A DNA stretch of 64,000 bases from Verrucomicrobiota bacterium (GTDB lineage: Bacteria > Verrucomicrobiota > Verrucomicrobiia > Chthoniobacterales > UBA10450), in NCBI GenBank assembly GCA_003219695.1, contig QHQA01000057.1:1-64000 (forward strand). The letters are read 5' to 3'. Under the pieces are notes generated by a model. That model did not search any database. It saw only the letters and a list, made by a program, of their open reading frames with translations, and was not told the DNA's origin. Positions 19,149-28,892 of the stretch are shown here, one piece after another; position 1 is the first letter of the stretch, and each line of letters begins with the position of its first letter. The translations under genes were made by a program, and so were the position numbers.

Positions 19149-21599
19149 TCAATCTGCCCAAAGAAAGTGTTCCAGGCGCAGATAATTCAGCCGGGCCTTG
19201 GCTTCGTCGCTTCGATTGCCACCCGCCGCGGCCATGCGCTCATAGATCGCCGCCGCGGACTCCCATTTTGAATCCTCCTCCAACAACCGCGCCGCATTAA
19301 ATCCAGCCTTGTAGTACCAGAAGAGTTCAGGCTGTCCGTATTGGCGCGTTTCGTCCTCCAGGATTTTGTAAAAAGTCTCGAGCGCGCCGGCGCGGTCATT
19401 TTTCTTTTCCAGGCAGAGGGCCTTTTTAAATAGCGCCTGGTTGCGCCAGTAGCTCCGCTCGTTTTTGTTCGACGCCAATTGGTCATAAGTTTCGATGGCC
19501 TGCTGGTAATTTGCGCTCCCGCCCATCTCGAAAAAAATGTCGCCCTTGCCGCAAAGCGCTTCTCGTTTTTCAGATTGCGGAGCATCGCTCTTCAGCACTT
19601 CATCGTACAATGTGAGACCGTCTTTGGGCTTCCCAAGCTTGCGCTCGATGAGGGCTTGTTCATTGCGCGCGGCCCATCGTAGCGCGCCCTTTTTCTGCAC
19701 GACCCGATCGAACAGAACAATCGCCCGGTCCAGCGCATGCTCACCCATACTCGACATGGCTGATTCTGCCGCGAAAAAAAGTGCTTTTTCCGCGAGAGAG
19801 TCATCCGGATGCTGTTGCGCGATAGTTTCAAACTGCGTCTGCGCGTTTGCGAAATCCTGGCGCCGGTAATAAACCTCCGCCAATTTCATTCGAACTTCCG
19901 GAGCGAAGGGTGAAAGCCCGTGTTGCTCCAGAAATCGCTTTGCAAGCTCAATGACTTTAGCCTCGTTTCCGCCAGCTGCTTCTTCGACCCAGATGCTGAG
20001 ATAATCCGCGCGCTCCGCAGCCGCAGCGGTTGGCGCCGACTCGGCTGCACGAGCCAGATTTTTGCGCGCTTCATCCACGCGCGGCGGCGACGAGTGAAAG
20101 GCCAGCTCGGCCAAGGCAACCCATGCTTCCGAGACCCGCGGATTTTTGGGAAAATCACGAACAAATTGCCGCAGCGAAGGCTCCGCGTTGTTGTCGCCTT
20201 TCGCCGCCTGCATCAGACCCTCCTCCAATCGCAAATTGGCGCGAGCCTCTTCGTCGCCGCCCTGCTCCTTCAGCTCGGTGTAATCCACCAGGAAACGAGC
20301 GTGATTACCAAGTTGTAACCAGCCGCTGGAGGCGTTAACCAGCGCAGCTCTCGCCCACGGTGAATTGGAATGCGCAATTTGTTCAAAGGCCGCCGTCGCG
20401 GTATCAAATTGCTTTGCCAGATAGTGCGCTTGCGCAGATAAAAAATCGATCCGCGTCAGCAAAGCCCGTTCGGGATGCAGCAGACGCACGTCATCCAAAA
20501 TCGCAATCGCCTCATCGAAATGCCGGTCTTCCACTTCAAATTGCGCAAACTCGAGCAAGCCAGGCGCGATCGCTGGCGATTTGATGCCGGTGAGTCGCAG
20601 ATCAGTAAACAATTGGCGGGCACGCTCTCTCCGCCCGGCGCGAATTTCCAGCCGGGCGAGATACCACCTCGCGAATGTTCGCCGTGGCTCTTCCGGTCTG
20701 CGCACCCATTTCTCGAGTTCGCTGCGCGAGGGTTTATGCTCCGCACGGTACAACTCATCTAATTTTGCAAACAGAAGAGGTAGAGCCGGGTCTGCCGGAT
20801 GACGCTCGATATATCGCTCGATGACATCATCTCCGGCTTCGGGCGTTTTTAGCTGCTCGTGTGCTTCCGCTATGCCGAAGAGTGCCGCGACTAGCGTGGC
20901 ATGAGTCGCTCCCTGTGGCCTTTTCAGAAGCGCTTGAAACATACCGAGGGCTCTCTCCGGCCGGCCCAAGATCAGCTCCAGACGCCCGCGTACTAGTCGG
21001 CGTTCTTTCCGCTCCACCAGCAATGTTGGCTGCATTTCGTCCAGGAGACGCTGCGCATCGGGGACATTGGCCATTTCGATGTAGAGTTCAGCCGCTCGTA
21101 ATTGCGCTCGAGTAGCCCATTCTTTGTCATGGAGGAGAAAGTTAAGCTTCCTCAAGGCTTCCTGCGGCTTTCCTAACGCGCGCAGCGCCTCCGCCGCCCC
21201 AAACGCAGCTGCTTTGTGGAATAGCGAACCTTCGTCCGTCATCACTTCCTCATAGAGTGGCAGCGCATCTGCCCATCGATTCAGGTCCGCGAAGGCTTGA
21301 GCGCGCCAGAACTTTGCCCACGGGAGTTCGCGTATTCGAGCGTCCGCTAACAAGACGAGAGTATCCTCCGGCTCTTTTGCAGCCACTTGGGCTTCCGCAA
21401 GTTTCTCGGCAACCGCGCGCCACTCGTTATCCGGCAGATTCTGATTCAGCAACGTCTGCAGCCGCGCGACTGCGACCTCCGGCACGCCCTGTGTAAGCGG
21501 CGCACTCGCTCTGGCAATCTCAGCGGACACGCCCGCGCGGGCGAATTGCGCGAGCACGCTGATGAGACTGATGAGAGCTATGTGTCTTATGGGGATCAT
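19149..21599 (-). CDS. Tetratricopeptide-repeat protein with signal peptide
   Basis: 816 aa, repeated TPR-like A...Y...A motifs such as AKVIELAKRFLEQHGLSPFAPEVRMKLAEVYYRRQDFANAQTQFE. Confidence 0.8.
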   Translation of the reverse strand: MIPIRHIALISLISVLAQFARAGVSAEIARASAPLTQGVPEVAVARLQTLLNQNLPDNEWRAVAEKLAEAQVAAKEPEDTLVLLADARIRELPWAKFWRAQAFADLNRWADALPLYEEVMTDEGSLFHKAAAFGAAEALRALGKPQEALRKLNFLLHDKEWATRAQLRAAELYIEMANVPDAQRLLDEMQPTLLVERKERRLVRGRLELILGRPERALGMFQALLKRPQGATHATLVAALFGIAEAHEQLKTPEAGDDVIERYIERHPADPALPLLFAKLDELYRAEHKPSRSELEKWVRRPEEPRRTFARWYLARLEIRAGRRERARQLFTDLRLTGIKSPAIAPGLLEFAQFEVEDRHFDEAIAILDDVRLLHPERALLTRIDFLSAQAHYLAKQFDTATAAFEQIAHSNSPWARAALVNASSGWLQLGNHARFLVDYTELKEQGGDEEARANLRLEEGLMQAAKGDNNAEPSLRQFVRDFPKNPRVSEAWVALAELAFHSSPPRVDEARKNLARAAESAPTAAAAERADYLSIWVEEAAGGNEAKVIELAKRFLEQHGLSPFAPEVRMKLAEVYYRRQDFANAQTQFETIAQQHPDDSLAEKALFFAAESAMSSMGEHALDRAIVLFDRVVQKKGALRWAARNEQALIERKLGKPKDGLTLYDEVLKSDAPQSEKREALCGKGDIFFEMGGSANYQQAIETYDQLASNKNERSYWRNQALFKKALCLEKKNDRAGALETFYKILEDETRQYGQPELFWYYKAGFNAARLLEEDSKWESAAAIYERMAAAGGNRSDEAKARLNYLRLEHFLWAD

Positions 21600-24547
21600 T
21601 TCCGCTCCAGCATCTGCCGCAAGTATTGCCCCGTATGGCTATTTGGAACACTTGCAATTTCCTCCGGCGAACCGGCCCCGACCACCTCACCGCCGCGTTC
21701 ACCGCCTTCAGGTCCCAGATCAATGATCCAATCAGCGCACTTGATCATCTCCAGGTTATGTTCGATCACAATCACCGTATTTCCCGCGTTGCGCAGCTTC
21801 ATCAACACTTGAAGCAGCTTCTCGATATCGGCGAAATGCAATCCCGTCGTCGGTTCATCGAGAATGTAAAGGGTGCGCCCGGTTGCCTTTTTCGCAAGCT
21901 CAGTGGCCAGTTTCACCCGCTGGGCTTCTCCACCGGAAAGAGTTGTTCCTGCCTGCCCAAGCCGCAAATAGCCAAGACCAACATCCAGCAATGAGTTTAG
22001 CTTTTCCGAAATGCTGGGCACATTGCGGAAAAAGCGAGCTGCCTCATCCACGGTCAGATCGAGCACGTCGGCAATATTCTTGCCTTTGTAAGTGATCTCG
22101 AGCGTCTCGCGGTTGTAACGCTGGCCATGGCACACTTCGCATTCCACATACACGTCCGGCAAAAAGTGCATCTCGATCTTGATCAACCCGCCGCCTTCGC
22201 AGTTTTCGCAACGGCCGCCTTTGACATTGAAACTGAAGCGCCCTGCGTCGTAACCCCGCACGCGCGCCGTGGGCAATTGTGCGAACAGCTCACGTATGGG
22301 CGTAAAGGCGCCGGTGTAAGTAACGGGATTCGACCGCGGCGTTCGCCCAATCGCGCTCTGGTCAATCACAATTGCCTTGTCGATCTGTTCCAATCCGCGA
22401 AGCGCCCGATAAGCGCCCGGTTTTTCCTTCGCATTGTAAAACCGCCGAAACAGAGCGCGCCGCAGAATGTCGTCCACCAATGTAGATTTGCCGCTGCCGG
22501 ACACGCCGGTTACGCAAGCAAGACTGCCAAGAGGAAACGAGACATCGATTTTTTTCAGATTGTTTTCGCTCGCGCCCACGACGGTAAGCCAGCCGTCGGC
22601 CTGCGGCTGGACGCGATGTTTTGGAACCGCAATGCGCGCGCGTCCGGAAAGATAATCGGCTGTTAAAGAATTTTTCGAGCGCAGGATGTCGGCAAGACTT
22701 CCCTGCGCAACGATCTCGCCGCCGCGCGGACCCGCACCCGGGCCGAGATCAATAATGTGGTCGGCGGCACGGATTGTTTCTTCATCGTGCTCGACCACGA
22801 TGACCGAATTGCCCAGATCACGCAGCCGTCGCAGCGTGCCCAGCAAACGCGCATTATCGCGCTGGTGTAAGCCGATGCTCGGTTCATCCAAAATATAGAG
22901 AACGCCTGCCAGACCCGAGCCAATTTGCGTCGCGAGCCGGATTCGCTGCGCTTCGCCTCCGGAAAGCGTGCCGCTCTCGCGATCCAACGTGAGATAGCCC
23001 AGCCCGACCTCGACAAGAAATTGCAGGCGCGATTGAATTTCGCGAACGACGTCGCTGACGATGGCATGCTGTTGCGCTGTGAGCTCGAGAGCTCCGATAA
23101 ATTGCAGGGCTGCCTCTACGGTTTGTTCACTGAATTGATGGATGTTCAACTCGCGTCCATGCTTGCCCGCCGTAGCCTCGGCGGAGGAGGGTCGATCCTT
23201 AATCGTGACAGCCAGGATTTCCGGTTTAAGTCTTGCGCCGCCGCACACTTTGCACCGCTCACGCGTCATGAATGCGCGAATCCGAGCGCGCGTGAACTCG
23301 CTCTGTGTTTGCTCGTATAGCCGCTGCATTTGCGGCACAAGGCCTTCGAACGGCTTTGTGACTTTCTTTCCACCATCGCTGGCAAACTCCATTTCAATCG
23401 GCCGGCCATTGGTGCCGAAATAAAGCGCGGTCTTGAATTCGTCCGGTAACTCAGCAAACGGTACATCTTCGCCAACGTGGAAATGTTTCACGAGCGCGCT
23501 TTGCAGATGACGATAGTAGGCGCGCATGCGCTTCGTGCCGCGTCGCCACGGTGTGATTGCTCCCTCGGCCAAGGTTTTGCGCGGATCAGAAATCATCAGC
23601 TCGGGATCGATGACCAGTTGCGTGCCAAGCCCGTGGCAAGCTGGGCATGCCCCGAGATGACTGTTGAAAGAAAAGTGTCTGGGAGTGAGCTCGCCCAGCG
23701 TGAATCCGGTCTCCGCGTTTCCGTAATCTGTGGAGTAACGGAGTTCTTTCCACTGTTCTTCTTCGATGTTCGATGTTCGGTGTTCGGTGTTCGATGTTTT
23801 GTGCTTTGATCGCAAGATAGCCAATCTGTTCCCACCCCATTTGAGCGCAGTCTCAATTGAATCTGTCAGGCGCACACGAATCCCATCGCGCAGGACCAAC
23901 CGATCAACGACCGCCTCGATCGTATGGCGGCTGTTCTTGTTGAGCCGGATCGGCTCGGGGCGATCCAGCTCGACGATCTGGCCGTCGATCCGCGCGCGAA
24001 CGAATCCTTCGCGCCTGAGCTTTTCGAGCACATCCCGGAATTCGCCCAGTTGATTCTCAATCAGCGGCGCCAGCACAATAATTTTGGATCCCGGTTCGTA
24101 GGACAGTATCTGATCGACAATTTGCTGAGGCGTTTGGCGACTCAACGGCCGACCCGTCACCGGATCGTGCGGCTGACCAATAGCGGAAAAAAGGACGCGG
24201 AGATAATCATAAGTTTCGGTGGTGGTCGCGATTGTCGATCTTGGATTCGTGCCCGCGCTGCGCTGCTCGATCGCAATAGCAGGCGAGAGACCCTCGATAA
24301 AATCGACATTTGGCTTCTCCATCTGATCGAGGAACTGCCGCGCATAAGCCGAGAGGCTTTCGACATATCGGCGCTGCCCTTCGGCATAAAGAGTGTCGAA
24401 AGCCAGCGAGGATTTCCCCGAGCCACTCAGACCGGTAATGACCACCAGCTTCTCCCGTGGAATCTCCACATGAAGGTTCTTGAGATTGTGCTGGCGGGCA
24501 CCGCTGACTTTGATAACTTGCGCAGGCATTCTGACGGAGAATGTCAA
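21596..24547 (-). CDS. uvrA: Excinuclease ABC subunit A
   Basis: ITGLSGSGKSSLAFDTLYAEGQRRYVESLSAYARQFL, LSGGEAQRIRLATQIGSGL, VTGVSGSGKSTLVDDIL; start may be internal MPAQVIKVSGARQHNL. Confidence 0.96.
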   Translation of the reverse strand: MTFSVRMPAQVIKVSGARQHNLKNLHVEIPREKLVVITGLSGSGKSSLAFDTLYAEGQRRYVESLSAYARQFLDQMEKPNVDFIEGLSPAIAIEQRSAGTNPRSTIATTTETYDYLRVLFSAIGQPHDPVTGRPLSRQTPQQIVDQILSYEPGSKIIVLAPLIENQLGEFRDVLEKLRREGFVRARIDGQIVELDRPEPIRLNKNSRHTIEAVVDRLVLRDGIRVRLTDSIETALKWGGNRLAILRSKHKTSNTEHRTSNIEEEQWKELRYSTDYGNAETGFTLGELTPRHFSFNSHLGACPACHGLGTQLVIDPELMISDPRKTLAEGAITPWRRGTKRMRAYYRHLQSALVKHFHVGEDVPFAELPDEFKTALYFGTNGRPIEMEFASDGGKKVTKPFEGLVPQMQRLYEQTQSEFTRARIRAFMTRERCKVCGGARLKPEILAVTIKDRPSSAEATAGKHGRELNIHQFSEQTVEAALQFIGALELTAQQHAIVSDVVREIQSRLQFLVEVGLGYLTLDRESGTLSGGEAQRIRLATQIGSGLAGVLYILDEPSIGLHQRDNARLLGTLRRLRDLGNSVIVVEHDEETIRAADHIIDLGPGAGPRGGEIVAQGSLADILRSKNSLTADYLSGRARIAVPKHRVQPQADGWLTVVGASENNLKKIDVSFPLGSLACVTGVSGSGKSTLVDDILRRALFRRFYNAKEKPGAYRALRGLEQIDKAIVIDQSAIGRTPRSNPVTYTGAFTPIRELFAQLPTARVRGYDAGRFSFNVKGGRCENCEGGGLIKIEMHFLPDVYVECEVCHGQRYNRETLEITYKGKNIADVLDLTVDEAARFFRNVPSISEKLNSLLDVGLGYLRLGQAGTTLSGGEAQRVKLATELAKKATGRTLYILDEPTTGLHFADIEKLLQVLMKLRNAGNTVIVIEHNLEMIKCADWIIDLGPEGGERGGEVVGAGSPEEIASVPNSHTGQYLRQMLERK
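23168..23185. repeat. Hairpin repeat inside uvrA
   Basis: CCGCCG TAGCCT CGGCGG; encodes RPSSAEATAGKHG in uvrA. Confidence 0.6.
23764..23798. repeat. Heptamer array inside uvrA
   Basis: CGATGTT CGATGTT CGGTGTT CGGTGTT CGATGTT; encodes KTSNTEHRTSNIE in uvrA. Confidence 0.85.
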
Positions 24548-24592
24548 ACCTATCAGTCAAGCACAGCCGTTCCTTTTCTCCAGCGAAATTGC
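24511..24592. repeat. uvrA 5' end/leader repeat, copy 1
   Basis: cttgcgcaggcattctgacggagaatgtcaaacctatcagtcaagcacagcc. Confidence 0.75.
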
Positions 24593-24613
24593 GGGAAGTT
24601 TCAAGATCAGCGC

Positions 24614-26281
24614 ATGAACAGCGATTTTGCTGGCCCGAACCGGTTCAGTAGGTCTTCAGGGTGGTCACCGGCAGCAAAAGTCGGAGAGTTTGCCTATTGG
24701 GGCGCCGTCGCAGCTGTTTTTGCCTGGGCGGCCTGGCTGCGATTTCGGCTACCGCTCTACCCGATCGCTGTTCCGGATTATCTATTGCCAGCGCTGAGAA
24801 AATTAACTGGTGCCGAGTTTGGCGATATAGCGCTGGGGCGTACCATTATCTATCCGGGATTCGTGTATCTCGTGTTGCGAGTCTTTGAAGATTTTCGTGC
24901 GATTACAGTCATTCAGCATCTTCTTGGGTTGGTGGCTGGCGGTGTGTTGCTGCTCACTTGGCGACGGATTCGCGATTTCATTCCAAGTGCGCATTTGCCA
25001 TTTCCGATTTATCGCTGTCTGGGATTAATAGCTGCGGCAATTTATATTTTTTCCAGAGAGCCGCTCTGGTTTGAAATGAGCATTCGGCCGGAGGGCATTT
25101 GCGGATTCTTGATCAGCATAAATCTCTACTTTCTCCTCCGATTCACTGCTTGCTGTTTTTTGGAAAGCCACCGAACGGCCACGGTCACCTATGGAATCGC
25201 GGCTGTGTTCAGCTCGGTCCTGCTGGCTTCAGTGAAGCCAAGTTTTTGGCTGAGTGCGATCGTCGCACTGGTACCGGTCGCCACGCTTTTCTTTCGACGG
25301 GGCTGGTTTCGGCAAAAGATTCTGCTCGGTGGAGGGGTGGCAGCGAGCGCAGCGTCGTTATTATTACCGGAGCGCTGCCTAATCCGTAATAACGACGTGA
25401 ATGAATGCTTTTTGCCGACCCAGCTCTTCGTAATTCATGCGAACTTAATCCGTGATCAAATGGGTGATGATCTGGAACGCAATGCGAAAGTCCCCTATCC
25501 ACGGGAATGGCTTGGGCGCGTTCATGCTGTGCTTAGCGCCGAGATCGCTAAATCTTTCGCGGCTTGGCCGCGGCATTATCGCACACTGGGTTTCGATCCT
25601 GATTATCTGATGTACAACCCAGCCTCTATTGCGGTGCAATTACACAAGGAATTTGGCACCAATGTATCTGCGCTTTGCGCTTTTTATTGGTATTACTACT
25701 GGCGAATCTGGCTGCACCGGCGACCTTTCGTGGCGAAGAAGATCATGCGCCAAATGTCAATCTTTTATGCGCCGAAGTGCCCCGCCTATCGACTAGGGAA
25801 CTTTCTCTCGCTTAGCGAGGACTATAAACGCAGCGTTACTTCCCTTGGCTCGGAACCCTATCGCAAAGTTTGGACAGCTTATCCTCCAGCTATGAATTTT
25901 ATGAGCCGGACGGAGCTGTTGGCACGCACTGCGCCGCTCGTGGAACAGCCAGCTTATATTCGGAGACCACTTGGCATTCTGGCGGCAACGTATCTGCCAT
26001 TATTATTGATCGCGCTCGCGCTAAGCGTTGCGGTGTTCTCGCACGAGGGAACCCGAAGACGCCTCGGCTGGCTCGCGGCCATAGTCCTTTTCGCCTATGT
26101 GTATAATGCAGCGAATTGCTTCGAAGTTGCAGTTGTTCATTCGTTGGATAATCCCCGCTACCTCACCGTGCAAATGTTCTTTGCGATTCTCGCGCAATTC
26201 CTGACAGCGCTGCTGATTTTTGAGGTTCTTCTTGCGAGTCGAGCGCTGATTAGCGGCAGATCTTCTAGGCCAAGTGGGTAG
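24614..26281 (+). CDS. Large multi-TM membrane protein, GT39-like topology
   Basis: Many hydrophobic segments; start at ATG 24614 (MNSDFAGPNRFSR) because the ORF-track extension overlaps uvrA. Confidence 0.6.
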   Translation: MNSDFAGPNRFSRSSGWSPAAKVGEFAYWGAVAAVFAWAAWLRFRLPLYPIAVPDYLLPALRKLTGAEFGDIALGRTIIYPGFVYLVLRVFEDFRAITVIQHLLGLVAGGVLLLTWRRIRDFIPSAHLPFPIYRCLGLIAAAIYIFSREPLWFEMSIRPEGICGFLISINLYFLLRFTACCFLESHRTATVTYGIAAVFSSVLLASVKPSFWLSAIVALVPVATLFFRRGWFRQKILLGGGVAASAASLLLPERCLIRNNDVNECFLPTQLFVIHANLIRDQMGDDLERNAKVPYPREWLGRVHAVLSAEIAKSFAAWPRHYRTLGFDPDYLMYNPASIAVQLHKEFGTNVSALCAFYWYYYWRIWLHRRPFVAKKIMRQMSIFYAPKCPAYRLGNFLSLSEDYKRSVTSLGSEPYRKVWTAYPPAMNFMSRTELLARTAPLVEQPAYIRRPLGILAATYLPLLLIALALSVAVFSHEGTRRRLGWLAAIVLFAYVYNAANCFEVAVVHSLDNPRYLTVQMFFAILAQFLTALLIFEVLLASRALISGRSSRPSG

Positions 26282-26348
26282 GGATCTACAAGAAATTGAT
26301 AACGCACGCTCGCCCGTCAGCCATTGTGCTTGTGCATACCACTAATTT

Positions 26349-26430
26349 GGATGACTTGCGCAGGCATTCTGACGGGAAATGTCGAACCTATCAGTCAAGC
26401 ACAGCCATTCGTTTTGTTCAGCGAATTGCG
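26349..26430. repeat. uvrA 5' end/leader repeat, copy 2
   Basis: cttgcgcaggcattctgacgggaaatgtcgaacctatcagtcaagcacagcc. Confidence 0.75.
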
Positions 26431-26609
26431 TCGCTTATCCGGAATCGGCATCGTCTTTGGCTGAGAGCCCGTGAGAGCGACGGCTGGCGTGCGGCCAAGG
26501 AAGCGAAAGCCTTGAATCGCGCTGGAATTGAAGGAAATTGCGGCCCGAATCTGCGTGGTGAGCCCGCACACGAGGACTTGACGTTGCAGGCAACATTGAT
26601 TGCGGCAAG

Positions 26610-28103
26610 ATGGAAGTTGTAATAAGCGAGCGCAAGACGAACCAGGAAGGCTGGGGACCGGCTGCGCTGGAACAGAGACGCGAAGGCGCGCGCCAACACC
26701 TGGGAGCTATCGCCTCGCGCCGCGAAAGTTGGATAAAGCGCAACAGATATTACTACGAACTCCTGAGCCGACTTCTTCGGTTCCTGGTCGAGCCGGGTAA
26801 AAGAGTACTGTCGGTTCGTTGCGGCACGGGCTATCACTTGGCTGCCGTCGCGCCTAGCGAAGGGAAAGGCGTGGACCTTTGCGCCGAGATAGTGGAAATC
26901 GCGCGACAACGCAATCCCGCATTTCACTTCGAAGTCGTTTTTCCAGACAAAGAGGAATTCCGTCAGATTTTCGGACCGGATGAGAAATTCGATTACATCC
27001 TCTTCAATGATATCGGCGACACGGTGGATGTGCTCCAGGCGTTGCGTAATTTGAGGCCGCTATGTCTGCGACACACCCGTTTGCTGGTCGAAACCTATAA
27101 TCATTTGTGGGAGCCGTTGGTCGGCTTCGCCGAATGGACCGGGATGAAGGTGCCTCGCACACAGCAAAACTGGCTTTCCACGACCGACATTCGTAACCTG
27201 ATGAAGCTCGCCGGATTTGAAGTTCTCGAGACGCACTGGATCGTGTTGCTGCCAAAGTATGTGCCGCTGCTGTCGGCGTTCTTGAATCGATTCTGCGCGC
27301 GTCTGCCATTGTTGAAGAAACTGTGCATGACGCAGATCGTTGTCGCCCGAGCGCTGCCGCCGCCGGTTCCAAAGGAAGAGTTGTCGTTCTCGGTGATTGT
27401 TCCCTGTAAAGACGAAAGAGGCAATGTGGAAGATGCCGTCCAACGCATACCGCAACTGGGGCGCCAGGCGGAAATAATTTTTTGCGACGATCAATCGACC
27501 GACGGCACTGCCGATGAGGTCATGCGAATGTGCTCACTTTACCCCGAAAAGAATATTCGACTCGAACGCGGTCCGGGGATTTGCAAATCCAAAAACGTGT
27601 GGACCGGGTTTAACGCAGCCAGAGGCGATGTCTTGATGATTCTTGATGCCGACCTGACGACGATGCCCGAGGAGCTGGTTTATTTTGTGGACGTAATTGC
27701 CTCGGGCCACGCGGAATTCGTTAATGGATCGCGCCTGGTCTATCCCGTCCCAAAAGGAGCGATGAACACAGCAAACATGCTGGGCAACAAATTTTTTAGT
27801 GTTGCTTTTACCTATCTGCTCGGGCAACGAGTAAAAGATACGCTGTGCGGCACCAAAGTCCTCTGGAGAAGCGACTGGGACCGGATTAAACCGATGCTCG
27901 GAAGCTGGGGAACCGAAGACCGGTGGGGAGACTATGAGCTGCTATTTGGCGCCGCAAAGTTGAATCTTAAAATTTTGGACCTGCCGGTCCACTACCAGGA
28001 ACGCATCTATGGTTCCACGAAGATGACCAAGGTCTTTCGGAACGGACTCGTCATGCTAAAGATGTGCTGGCATGGGTTTTTGAAACTAAAACTGGGCTAC
28101 TAA
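26610..28103 (+). CDS. Methyltransferase-like plus GT2 glycosyltransferase fusion
   Basis: N-terminal LSVRCGTGYHLAAV SAM-binding-like; C-terminal FSVIVPCKDERGNVEDAV ... ILDADLTTMPEEL ... YGSTKMTKVFRNG. Confidence 0.8.
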   Translation: MEVVISERKTNQEGWGPAALEQRREGARQHLGAIASRRESWIKRNRYYYELLSRLLRFLVEPGKRVLSVRCGTGYHLAAVAPSEGKGVDLCAEIVEIARQRNPAFHFEVVFPDKEEFRQIFGPDEKFDYILFNDIGDTVDVLQALRNLRPLCLRHTRLLVETYNHLWEPLVGFAEWTGMKVPRTQQNWLSTTDIRNLMKLAGFEVLETHWIVLLPKYVPLLSAFLNRFCARLPLLKKLCMTQIVVARALPPPVPKEELSFSVIVPCKDERGNVEDAVQRIPQLGRQAEIIFCDDQSTDGTADEVMRMCSLYPEKNIRLERGPGICKSKNVWTGFNAARGDVLMILDADLTTMPEELVYFVDVIASGHAEFVNGSRLVYPVPKGAMNTANMLGNKFFSVAFTYLLGQRVKDTLCGTKVLWRSDWDRIKPMLGSWGTEDRWGDYELLFGAAKLNLKILDLPVHYQERIYGSTKMTKVFRNGLVMLKMCWHGFLKLKLGY

Positions 28104-28166
28104 TTCGCTATCTCAAATTCTAGAGCTGACGACTAAACGCATGGGAGTTTCAAATTCGCAGTCAAC

Positions 28167-28892
28167 TTGATGCAAGAACGCATTGCTAAGGAAATTCAAC
28201 ACGGCCGCTTCCTGGCCGAGCATGGCGCGGGCGACATTTGGAATTGGGAGAGTCCAGCGGGCAGAGTGCGCTGGGCGCGCCGGGTGAAGATGCTTGGTGG
28301 GCATCTCCAGCCGGGAATGAACGTCCTTGAACTTGGATGCGGCACTGGCTATTTCACTCGAGAACTGGCTCGCTCCGGAGCGGACATTATCGCAATTGAC
28401 GTTTCGCGTGAGCTTCTGGAAATCGCGAGGGTGAATTGTTCTGCGCCAAATGTTCGTTATGAACTCCAGAACGCCTATGAATTGCGCTATCCCGACGCCG
28501 AGTTTGATTCAGTCGTGGGCAGCTCGGTTTTGCATCACCTCGAGATCGAAGCGGCACTACGCGAAATTTACCGGGTGTTAAAGCCCGACGGCACAATTTA
28601 CTTCACAGAACCAAACATGCTGAACCCTCAGATCGCAATCCAAAAAAATGTGCCTTGGGTGAAGCGAAAACTTGGCGACTCACCGGACGAGACCGCATTC
28701 TTCCGGTGGCCGCTCCGAAGACTGCTTGAACAAACAGGCTATCGTGATATTCGGATCGATCCATTTGATTTCCTGCACCCGAAAACGCCGCTTCCGCTGG
28801 TAGATCGAGTAAACAGGTTAGGCCGTTTCCTCGAAAACATGCCAATGATCTCGGAGTTTGCCGGCTCGCTATATATTCGCGCCGTCAAATGA
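28167..28892 (+). CDS. Class I SAM-dependent methyltransferase
   Basis: VLELGCGTGYFTRELARSGADIIAIDVS. Confidence 0.85.
   Translation: MMQERIAKEIQHGRFLAEHGAGDIWNWESPAGRVRWARRVKMLGGHLQPGMNVLELGCGTGYFTRELARSGADIIAIDVSRELLEIARVNCSAPNVRYELQNAYELRYPDAEFDSVVGSSVLHHLEIEAALREIYRVLKPDGTIYFTEPNMLNPQIAIQKNVPWVKRKLGDSPDETAFFRWPLRRLLEQTGYRDIRIDPFDFLHPKTPLPLVDRVNRLGRFLENMPMISEFAGSLYIRAVK

Noticed and set aside
23764-23798. Possible CRISPR-like repeat
   Set aside because: Period is 7 nt with no spacers, and no cas genes are present; same for the other heptamer and octamer arrays.
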